Below, one piece after another: positions 1 through 5,919 of a stretch of DNA of 5,924 nucleotides. The DNA comes from Armatimonadota bacterium (lineage in GTDB: Bacteria; Armatimonadota; UBA10988; DTZQ01). The stretch is from NCBI GenBank assembly GCA_012961305.1, contig DTZQ01000159.1, positions 1-5,924 of the forward strand, read 5' to 3'. The position numbers and the translations under genes were made by a program. Every line of letters begins with the position of its first letter. Position 1 is the first letter of the stretch. Below the pieces are notes generated by a model, which did no database searches, was not told the origin of the DNA, and was given only the letters and a program-made list of their open reading frames with translations.

Positions 1-56
1 ATGATGGCAATCACCACCAGCAGTTCAATCAGGGTGAACCCTCTCGCTCGTCTCAT
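1..56 (-). CDS. Type IV prepilin / type II secretion pseudopilin, N-terminal fragment
   Basis: The minus strand from position 56 reads MRRARGFTLIELLVVIAI and is then cut by the window edge. This is the classic class III signal of type IV pilins and pseudopilins: a short basic leader (MRRARG), cleavage by prepilin peptidase between Gly6 and Phe7, Glu at position 5 of the mature protein, and the start of a hydrophobic helix that anchors the subunit in the inner membrane and packs in the filament core. The start codon is supported by a strong Shine-Dalgarno site five bases upstream and a perfect promoter. Only 18 codons are visible, so major pilin, minor pilin, pseudopilin and the very numerous DUF1559-type pseudopilins of Planctomycetota/Armatimonadota cannot be separated. 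The family is near certain; the specific role is unknown. Confidence 0.9.
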   Translation of the reverse strand, partial: MRRARGFTLIELLVVIAI

Positions 57-61
57 CCTTT

Positions 62-67
62 CCTCCC
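62..67 (-). promoter_or_regulatory. Shine-Dalgarno site of the prepilin gene
   Basis: The minus strand reads GGGAGG here, followed by AAAGG and then the ATG at 56. Spacing from GGAGG to the start is 5 bases. The near-perfect anti-16S match fixes the start of the truncated pilin gene. Confidence 0.8.
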
Positions 68-88
68 AATTTGTGTCACGATTTTTTA

Positions 89-103
89 AATGGTAACACC
101 ATT
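89..103. repeat. Operator-like inverted repeat over the pilin promoter
   Basis: On the plus strand AATGGT (89-94) and ACCATT (98-103) form a perfect 6-base inverted repeat around the three bases AAC. It overlaps half of the -10 box (101-106) and the expected transcription start near 94-95, the usual place for a repressor site. No regulator gene is present in the window, so an operator role is inference. A palindrome this short can also arise by chance in AT-rich DNA. Confidence 0.4.
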
Positions 104-129
104 ATAGCACAAATCCAGTTCAATGTCAA
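101..129 (-). promoter_or_regulatory. Perfect consensus sigma-70/sigma-A promoter of the prepilin gene
   Basis: The minus strand shows TTGACA at 129-124, a 17-base spacer, and TATAAT at 106-101. Both hexamers match the consensus exactly and the spacer is optimal. An extended -10 TGn element (positions 109-107) directly precedes TATAAT. Transcription should start near 94-95, giving a leader of about 39 bases before the ATG at 56. The -35 box lies only about 30 bases beyond the stop codon of the upstream glycosidase gene, and no hairpin terminator separates them, so the pilin gene may also receive read-through. Confidence 0.9.
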
Positions 130-159
130 GAGGGAATCAGCAAAAAGTTAGGCCGAGGG

Positions 160-3100
160 TTAAAATTTTTCGGGCACGAACAGGCGCACCTCGCCGCGCT
201 CTAAGGTGAGGTGATACTCCCTCTGGGGCGGGCCGTCCGCGTTCCAGAGAATCAGAGGTCGGGGCAGGTGCACGGTACGCTCGCCTTCCTCCGAGGCAAT
301 GAGGGCCACACAGTCCCGGGCGGCGTACACCACGTCCGGGCGGTCGCTGTAGAGGTGTACGCCGGCCGACCGAGCCAGAAATCGCAGCCATTCCACCGGC
401 AGCGGCGCCGTGCCCACGTACACCGAAGTCCAGCCATTTTCTTCTTTCACCGCCAGGGCCGGCTGCCCATTGTCCGCCCATACCCCCCACACCTTCGCCT
501 CCGGGTCAATCACCACGAAACGCGGCCAGTGTTTACCCGGCAGGCCGAAAGGGGGCAGGGGCGCAAGTTTCCCCTGTCGGTCGTCCTCGGCCTTGATGAG
601 CATCTCCCCCGGCTCCCGCACCAGTTCCAGGCGCAGGCCGGTCAGTTCCGCTACCCGCTGGGGCGCGAGGCCCTCCGGGGCTACCAAGCCCGGCGCGTAG
701 AACCACACTACCGTCGCCCCGGAACCGCTCGTCGCCGCTTGCAAAGCCTCCTTCTCTGCCTCCGTCAGGGCAAAACAGTTGACCACCAAAATCAGCCGAT
801 ACTGTCGGGCAACCTCTGGGGTGAGGTCGTCGTGGTAGAGGAAGTCCACCGGCGCCCCTAAGCGGTGCAGGCTGCGCGACTGGCAGCGCAGGAACCAATG
901 TCCGAACAGGTCGTACTCTCCCTCGCCCGGCACTGCTTTCCAATGGGCGGTGGCGAAGAAACTCTCCACGTCGTACACCGCCGCCACCTCCGCCACCGAG
1001 GACAAATCCCATTGGGCCCGCCGCTGGCCCAGTTCGTTGAAGCGGCGGAAGTCCCGCAGAAAGGTTTCGTCGGCGTACCAGCCCGGCCCAATGTCGAACA
1101 GCCAGCCGGCCGTGCCTTGAGCCATCAGTTGGGCCAAATCCCGCTGGAGAATGCGCCGACTGCCCTCCATGGTATCGCCGCCCGGCCCGCCAAAGCCCAT
1201 CCTCTCCGGCTGGAACTCCAACCCCGTGCTGGGGTCCATCTCGGCGAAGTAGAGTTTACCGTGCCGCTTGGCCGATTCCACCAGCACCCGATAACCTCCG
1301 TCCCCGCCGACGCCCCGCCCCCGGCCCAGCCAGTTGCCAGCCGCATCGTAGGCGTCCCCCTGGTAACTGTACGGACAGGCGAGAAAATCTATGTCCGGGC
1401 TGTTCAGCACCTTCAGTGGGGCCAAGTGTCCGCCCTCCTGAATCCACAGGTTTTCCAGCAGGTAGGCGTAAAACGCCCCACAGAGAACCCGCCGACTGGT
1501 CTCCTCCTTCACCACGCGGGCAAAGTGCAGCAGCGTCTCCGCGCCCAAAGCGTGGAAACGGCGGTAGTACTCGATGACCGCTCGCTCCTGGGCTGGGTCG
1601 CGGAACAGGCCAAAGGCCGTCCGCAGCCGCTCTTCCAATGTCGGCGTGTACCCGCCGCAGGCGCGCCGCATGGGCTCACTCACGTCCGGCACGTACCGCG
1701 CCCCGAAATAGTGCCACTCGCCGTAGATGCCGTTGGCAATCTGGTAGCCCAGCACGCGGCTGCGCAGGGGCGAGTGCTCCACGAACCGCAGGAAGGAGCG
1801 CAGGGCCGCGGTGGTGTCCCGCCGCCAAACTTCCGAAGCCAGGGAGATGCGTTTGGTCCCTCCAAAGCGGTCATTGATGAGGCCGGTGCCGTCAGCACAG
1901 CGGATGAGTTCCGCGGGGTGGGCCTCTACCCACCACCCCGGCGCGAACAGGCCCAGGCGTACCAAGAAGCGAGCCTTGGGGTCCAGGTGCACCAGCCGGG
2001 TCAACAGGGCCTCAAAGCCGCTCCAGTCGTACTCATTCGGTCCTCGCCAGCCTTGGGCGAGGTTGTAAAAGGGATGGAACTGATGCAGGCCAAAAGCGGC
2101 GAAGTCTGGGGCGAACTCCAGCAGGTCGTTGCTCCAGACGAACAGCGGAAAGACCTCCTGCCCATTCACGAACAGCCGGGGCGCGCCCCGCCGGGAACGC
2201 ACTTCGGCCCGGGCCGGGGGCTCGCTCCGCAGCCGGGCCAGCAACTCCCGCGGGACAGGCAGGGGGAAGTACTCGGCGATGTTACCGGTGCCGTACCAGG
2301 GGCCAGCGTAAACGTCCCCCACGTCCACCGCGGGCTTCCAGTCGGAATCGTCGAAGTCCAGTCCTTCCCACCCTTCCACCCTCCGGTCGGACGACTTCCA
2401 ACTAATGTCCGAGCGCAGCACCAACGGCTCTCCGGTGGGGAGGGTGAGGCGCAACTCCACTAACAGTCCGGCTGGGGCGATGGCGTTGAACACCTCGGCT
2501 GCTAACACGTTACGCCCGACCCGGAGCAGGTCGGTGACCTCGTGCTCCCGAATGACCGGCTGCCCGCCGCGGCTCACTTCCTGCCCGTTGAGGAAAAGGG
2601 TGTAGGCATCGTCGCCCGTGACCAGTAACCTGGCCTGCTGGGGAGCGGTCGGCAGGTCGAAAGTCCGTCGGAACCAGCGTTTAACCTGAGCGGCCACGAG
2701 TGGCTCTGGGAACCAAATCCAATGCGGCACGGTCTCCGGTTCGCCCCGGGCCAGCCGCTGGCGGTAGGTCCACGAATGCCGCCGACCGCTGCCCACGTAG
2801 GGCGAATGGCGCAGACCAAATACGAACCGCACCCGTTGGTTCGGCTCCCCATCGAAATAGGCACACTCCTCCGTCTCTGCGGGCAACACCTCCCCGTACA
2901 GCCCGATGCGCGTCTCTCCTGTGCGGTCGTGGATTTCCCAATAGTACCTGCCCGGCGGCCGGGCGGGGAGGAGGTAGAGGGTCACGCGAGCGTTGTCGGG
3001 GATGTCCCGAAAGGCCTTCCGTCCCCACAGCCGCCTGCGGGCCGGCGAGTCCCACAGGGAAAGGGTGAACCCGCCCTCGTTGTCGTTCCAACTGGGAGCA

Positions 3101-3246
3101 CTCACCCACAGGATGTTAAAGGGCTCTGAGGCGGTGAACACCTGGCCGAGCCGGTGGTAATCGTTCAGCGGGAAGGCCCGTCGCTCCACCGACGCCGAAG
3201 CGACCCAGGCCACCGCTGCCATCGTTCCCCAGAGCAGAGAAGCCAT
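160..3246 (-). CDS. Exported multi-domain putative glycoside hydrolase (GH42-like, clan GH-A fold)
   Basis: A 1028-residue protein, probably exported to act on plant or microbial polysaccharide fragments; the substrate is unknown. Residues 1-19 are hydrophobic and end in ASA-S, a signal-peptidase-type site, although the n-region lacks Lys/Arg. Residues about 25-125 form a beta-rich module (GGFTLSLWDSP, GRYYWEI). Residues about 175-310 resemble the N-terminal jelly-roll of bacterial alpha-L-rhamnosidases and beta-galactosidases (LFLNGQEV, GRNVLAAEVFN, FDDSDWKPA). Residues about 355-740 look like a TIM barrel opening with RLFVNGQEVFPLFVW. Candidate catalytic glutamates are E510 in NGIYGEWH and E669 in YFAEMD. 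Residues about 747-880 resemble the GH42 trimerisation domain, and a beta domain closes the chain. The start at 3246 is fixed by a strong ribosome site and an in-frame TAG upstream. Domain calls are by eye: a glycosidase-like fold is likely, a precise family or activity is not claimed. Confidence 0.85.
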   Translation of the reverse strand: MASLLWGTMAAVAWVASASVERRAFPLNDYHRLGQVFTASEPFNILWVSAPSWNDNEGGFTLSLWDSPARRRLWGRKAFRDIPDNARVTLYLLPARPPGRYYWEIHDRTGETRIGLYGEVLPAETEECAYFDGEPNQRVRFVFGLRHSPYVGSGRRHSWTYRQRLARGEPETVPHWIWFPEPLVAAQVKRWFRRTFDLPTAPQQARLLVTGDDAYTLFLNGQEVSRGGQPVIREHEVTDLLRVGRNVLAAEVFNAIAPAGLLVELRLTLPTGEPLVLRSDISWKSSDRRVEGWEGLDFDDSDWKPAVDVGDVYAGPWYGTGNIAEYFPLPVPRELLARLRSEPPARAEVRSRRGAPRLFVNGQEVFPLFVWSNDLLEFAPDFAAFGLHQFHPFYNLAQGWRGPNEYDWSGFEALLTRLVHLDPKARFLVRLGLFAPGWWVEAHPAELIRCADGTGLINDRFGGTKRISLASEVWRRDTTAALRSFLRFVEHSPLRSRVLGYQIANGIYGEWHYFGARYVPDVSEPMRRACGGYTPTLEERLRTAFGLFRDPAQERAVIEYYRRFHALGAETLLHFARVVKEETSRRVLCGAFYAYLLENLWIQEGGHLAPLKVLNSPDIDFLACPYSYQGDAYDAAGNWLGRGRGVGGDGGYRVLVESAKRHGKLYFAEMDPSTGLEFQPERMGFGGPGGDTMEGSRRILQRDLAQLMAQGTAGWLFDIGPGWYADETFLRDFRRFNELGQRRAQWDLSSVAEVAAVYDVESFFATAHWKAVPGEGEYDLFGHWFLRCQSRSLHRLGAPVDFLYHDDLTPEVARQYRLILVVNCFALTEAEKEALQAATSGSGATVVWFYAPGLVAPEGLAPQRVAELTGLRLELVREPGEMLIKAEDDRQGKLAPLPPFGLPGKHWPRFVVIDPEAKVWGVWADNGQPALAVKEENGWTSVYVGTAPLPVEWLRFLARSAGVHLYSDRPDVVYAARDCVALIASEEGERTVHLPRPLILWNADGPPQREYHLTLERGEVRLFVPEKF

Positions 3247-5735
3247 GGACCTTCCTCCCGCTTCGAGTTGGTCCTATTATACTTTGCCGGGTCAGCCTCA
3301 GTCAAGGGAAAAATGGAGGGGCGCGGCCAGCAGCCGGCCGCCAGGGCGTACAGGCCCAGGGCCAATAATACCACCCGGCTGAAACCAAAGTGAATAGCCA
3401 GCAAAGTGGCCAGTACTGCACTCAGCACCGAGGCGCAGCCGTTAATGCCCCAGGCCCAGGGAATTAAGGCCGGCGCCTCCGTTGCCACCCGTCGCAGGCC
3501 CAGGGGAAAGGGCATGCCCATGAAGAAAGCCAGCGGAGCTATCAAGGCCAGCGAGAGGAGAATCCGCCCCGTGTCCGGCAGGCCCCGCGTCCAGCGGAAT
3601 ATTTCGTCTAACCCCCACAGGTACACGCTCGCCGTGAACAGAATGCCGGTCACCGCCCAGGCAATGGGGCTGACCCGCCGCGCCCGCCGCTCCAATGCCG
3701 TCGAGCAGAAACTCCCGGCTCCGGCAAAGACCAAAAACCCGCACAGCACTACGGCAATGGCATACAGCGGATGGCTCAGGAACAGCAGGAACTTCTGAAT
3801 GAAGGCCATTTCAATGAACAGGAAGGCCAACCCCAAAGCGAGGAAGTAGAGAAACACCCGCCCTTTGGACCCCGCTTCGGTCGGCTCGCGCTGCAGGGCC
3901 AACAGCGGCAGCAAAATGAGCACTACGCTGACTACTACCACCTGTACCAAAGCGGCCACCAGGACCACATAGCCCCACTCCGCGAACAGCACCCACTCCC
4001 GTCCCAATCGCTTCCACAACTGGGGCAACGACTGCCACTTGAAGAAATGGAAGAAATAGGGGCGGTCGTCCGTCGCCGGCTCCAAGTAAAAGGGCGAGTG
4101 GGCAAAGAAGGCTTCCCGGTCGCCGAACAAGATGGCCTGGGCGGCCTGGTAGTAGGGCGCGCCCTCCAGCCAGTTGTACTGGTTGGCTTCCTCCGCCCGC
4201 AGGCCCGGCAGGTAAATCAGGTCAAAGGAGCGCTCGTCGCAGAACTTGCGTGTCGCTGCACACTCTTCCGACCCCAGCGGAGAGCGGCTAACCACCAGCG
4301 TACTCGTCTTCCAACTGCGGATGAAGACCAAATGCTGGGCCGGCTCCGCCACTCCCTGGGCCTCTAAAGCGGCCACCGCCGTTGCCAGCAGTTTCAACCC
4401 GTCGCGGGGTGGGAACTTCAGCCAGCGGGTGATGCTCAGCATCCCTTCCGGTTGCAGGCGGCGGAAGAAAATCCGCAGGGCCTCTACGGTGTAGAGGTAA
4501 GACTCGCTGAGGGCGTAGACGCCCGCTGAAGACGCGCTGAAGGAATCCAGCAGGGCCAGTTGGATGAGGTCATATTTTTCCCGCGTTGTTTCCAGGAAAC
4601 CCCGCGCCTCCGCCACGTACACCTGCACCTCAGGCTGGTCGTAGAGGTGGTCTGCAAAGTCGCCCTGCTCACCGCGTACCAATTGGACGACCTGCGGATT
4701 TAGTTCCACCGCCTCCACCCGTTCTGCCCGGTGGTAGAGGGCTTGCAGCACATCCGTCCCCCCGCCTGCTCCCAAGACCAGCACCCGTCGCGGCTGCCGC
4801 AGGTGATAGGGCAAAGCCGAGGAGAGGTAGTCCAGGTACTCCAGTCGGGTCCGGTCCCCCTCCCAGTGGACAAGGGCACTCAGAGAATCGGCATCGGTGA
4901 ACAGGGCCCGTTGGGGTGGCAGGGAGCCGAAATAGTTGAGGCTGAGCCCTGGCGCGTGGCGAATGGCCGGACTGGATACCACATGCAGCAGGCCCAGCGG
5001 GCTGAAGCGTTCACTTAAAATTCGCGCCTGGGGAAGCAGAAGCGTGGCCGGCAGGGCCTTGTAGGGGGAAATGTTCAGGGTTAAAGGATGCAGAAACCCG
5101 AAGAAGGCCAAATAGGCCACTCCGCCTAAGGTAATGGCCAAGCGGGTGCGCGCAGTGCGGCTGAGCACCCAGGCGGAGGCCAATCCGGTGCAGGCCACAG
5201 CCAGCAAACTCTGGGCGGGTCGTATTAGGAACAGCACCCCCACACTCAGCAGCGCTCCGCTGCCGGCCCCCACCAGGTCGGCAAAGTAGAGCCGCGGCAC
5301 TTGCGCGGCGAACTTGTGCAGGGCCAGCCCGATGCAGGTAGCCCCACAGAAAAAGGGTACGAACAGGAGCAGGTAGAGGGCCAGGAGGTAAAGTTGCTGG
5401 CGCCGGTCCCAAATTATTTCAAAGGGGTTAAAGGGCACTTGCTGGGCCAGAGCAAAAGCCAGGACCGAAGTTCCCGCAAAGGCCAGGCTGAAGGCCAAGT
5501 ACACCGGTTCAAAGTGGGGCAGCAGACGACGACGGGTTAGGGTGAGGAAGGTGCCGCTGGCTCCGTAGCCTAAGAGGGCGAGGCTGATGACCAGGTAGGC
5601 AAAGTGATGCCATTGGATAATGGAAAACAGCCGCGTCAGCAGCACCTCTTGGGCCAAAACCCCCCCGGAGAGGAAGCCGATGGCCCAGGTGAGGCGACGC
5701 GGCAGTTCCTCAGAAGAAAGGGAGTTAAGTTTCAT
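3165..5735 (-). CDS. Polytopic membrane protein with central spermidine-synthase-like methyltransferase domain
   Basis: An 856-residue protein of the 'fused membrane/spermidine synthase-like' type often annotated as spermidine synthase or SAM-dependent methyltransferase. About seven hydrophobic segments (residues about 15-218) precede a soluble Rossmann-type domain (about 225-575), and about seven more follow (585-803). The SAM-type nucleotide site is visible as VLVLGAGGGTD (318-328), with acidic E344 after strand 2 (VEAVELNP). The aminopropyltransferase signature is altered: LLDSFSASSAGVYALSESY (395-413) stands where spermidine synthases carry a D-x-x-D-P-x-GP motif, so polyamine synthesis is doubtful. 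The family hallmark TDDRPYFFHF (555-564) is present. The substrate and reaction are unknown. The start has no good Shine-Dalgarno site, and the frame is open upstream without another ATG nearby. The last 48 residues (809-856) are Arg/Trp-rich, follow the last helix and overlap the next gene, and may not be native. Confidence 0.85.
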   Translation of the reverse strand: MKLNSLSSEELPRRLTWAIGFLSGGVLAQEVLLTRLFSIIQWHHFAYLVISLALLGYGASGTFLTLTRRRLLPHFEPVYLAFSLAFAGTSVLAFALAQQVPFNPFEIIWDRRQQLYLLALYLLLFVPFFCGATCIGLALHKFAAQVPRLYFADLVGAGSGALLSVGVLFLIRPAQSLLAVACTGLASAWVLSRTARTRLAITLGGVAYLAFFGFLHPLTLNISPYKALPATLLLPQARILSERFSPLGLLHVVSSPAIRHAPGLSLNYFGSLPPQRALFTDADSLSALVHWEGDRTRLEYLDYLSSALPYHLRQPRRVLVLGAGGGTDVLQALYHRAERVEAVELNPQVVQLVRGEQGDFADHLYDQPEVQVYVAEARGFLETTREKYDLIQLALLDSFSASSAGVYALSESYLYTVEALRIFFRRLQPEGMLSITRWLKFPPRDGLKLLATAVAALEAQGVAEPAQHLVFIRSWKTSTLVVSRSPLGSEECAATRKFCDERSFDLIYLPGLRAEEANQYNWLEGAPYYQAAQAILFGDREAFFAHSPFYLEPATDDRPYFFHFFKWQSLPQLWKRLGREWVLFAEWGYVVLVAALVQVVVVSVVLILLPLLALQREPTEAGSKGRVFLYFLALGLAFLFIEMAFIQKFLLFLSHPLYAIAVVLCGFLVFAGAGSFCSTALERRARRVSPIAWAVTGILFTASVYLWGLDEIFRWTRGLPDTGRILLSLALIAPLAFFMGMPFPLGLRRVATEAPALIPWAWGINGCASVLSAVLATLLAIHFGFSRVVLLALGLYALAAGCWPRPSIFPLTEADPAKYNRTNSKREEGPWLLCSGERWQRWPGSLRRRWSDGPSR
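3254..3259 (-). promoter_or_regulatory. Shine-Dalgarno site of the glycosidase gene
   Basis: The minus strand reads GGGAGG here, seven bases before the ATG at 3246. The site lies inside the overlapping 3' reading frame of the membrane-protein gene. It decides the start: the next in-frame codons upstream contain no usable start before a TAG. Confidence 0.75.
3276..3305 (-). promoter_or_regulatory. Sigma-70/sigma-A-type promoter of the glycosidase gene, inside the upstream gene's 3' end
   Basis: The minus strand shows TTGACT at 3305-3300 (5/6 match), an 18-base spacer, and a perfect TATAAT at 3281-3276. Transcription should start near 3268-3270, leaving a leader of about 23 bases that contains the Shine-Dalgarno site. 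The promoter sits within the reading frame of the membrane-protein gene, which encodes LTEADPAKYN across it. This indicates the glycosidase is expressed independently of the gene before it. Confidence 0.75.
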
Positions 5736-5793
5736 TTTTGGTAACCATCTCGAGAAAATTCGCCGCTTAGTTTGGCCCTCACCTCCAACCCCT

Positions 5794-5812
5794 TCTCCCG
5801 CCGGGCAGGAGA
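5794..5812. repeat. Hairpin A, within a CCCTCACC...CTTCTCCCG-type repeat
   Basis: TCTCC at 5794-5798 pairs with GGAGA at 5808-5812, extended inward by a G-T pair and a C-G pair, giving a 7-pair stem with a 5-base loop. The plus-strand text from 5775 (CCCTCACCTCCAACCCCTTC) looks like the degenerate palindromic repeats that are dispersed in many GC-rich genomes, including Chloroflexota. The dispersed nature cannot be shown from one copy. Confidence 0.45.
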
Positions 5813-5816
5813 CCTA

Positions 5817-5836
5817 CCCAGGACAGAAATCTTGGG
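5817..5836. repeat. Hairpin B (CCCAGGA / TCTTGGG)
   Basis: CCCAGGA (5817-5823) pairs with TCTTGGG (5830-5836) around the 6-base loop CAGAAA, with one G-T pair. Stem length, loop length and CCCAG/TGGG ends match hairpin D at 5898-5919, suggesting related elements. A competing pairing CTTGG (5831-5835) with CCAAG (5846-5850) also exists. Confidence 0.5.
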
Positions 5837-5868
5837 CTACCGTTACCAAGTGGGTGAGAAACCGGGGG

Positions 5869-5886
5869 AACCAACTTCCGTTGGTT
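5869..5886. repeat. Hairpin C (AACCAAC / GTTGGTT)
   Basis: AACCAAC (5869-5875) and GTTGGTT (5880-5886) form a perfect 7-base stem around TTCC. There is no T-tract long enough to call an intrinsic terminator on either strand. Confidence 0.55.
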
Positions 5887-5897
5887 TGGTAAAGACA

Positions 5898-5919
5898 GCC
5901 CAGAGTTTGAACTCTGGGC
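5898..5919. repeat. Hairpin D, perfect 10-base inverted repeat
   Basis: GCCCAGAGTT (5898-5907) and AACTCTGGGC (5910-5919) form a perfect inverted repeat separated by TG. As a folded hairpin it would have an 8-pair stem and a 6-base TTTGAA loop. On the minus strand it is followed by TGTCTTTACC, a poor U-tract, so it is not a convincing terminator. It may belong to a repeat family or to the 3' end of a gene beyond the window. Confidence 0.6.

Noticed and set aside
130..160. Terminator after the glycosidase gene
   Set aside because: No hairpin followed by a T-run is visible between the stop codon and the pilin -35 box.
137..490. Minus-strand 117-codon frame within the glycosidase 3' end
   Set aside because: Gly/Arg/Pro-rich alternate frame of the real gene, with no supported start.
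865..2463. Long plus-strand open frame of 532 codons opposite the glycosidase gene
   Set aside because: It lies wholly antisense to a gene with clear domains. The translation is rich in Pro, Gln, His and Arg without domain motifs, as expected of a GC-rich shadow frame.
3771..4367. Plus-strand open frame of 198 codons opposite the membrane-protein gene
   Set aside because: Antisense to conserved helices and the TDDRPYFFHF motif. Composition is Gln/Arg/His-rich with no recognisable fold.
5739..5747. TGGTAACCA palindrome just upstream of the membrane-protein start, resembling the TGGT/ACCA half-sites of the pilin palindrome
   Set aside because: The arms are only four bases and the spacer is one base rather than three. 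This is too short to claim a shared regulator.
5620..5892. Plus-strand open frame of 90 codons running through the right-hand non-coding region
   Set aside because: Half is antisense to the membrane protein and the rest crosses the hairpin repeats. It has no protein-like motif.
5898..5919. Intrinsic terminator for a gene beyond the right edge
   Set aside because: The stem is good but neither strand has a proper T-tract after it, so it is kept only as a palindromic repeat.
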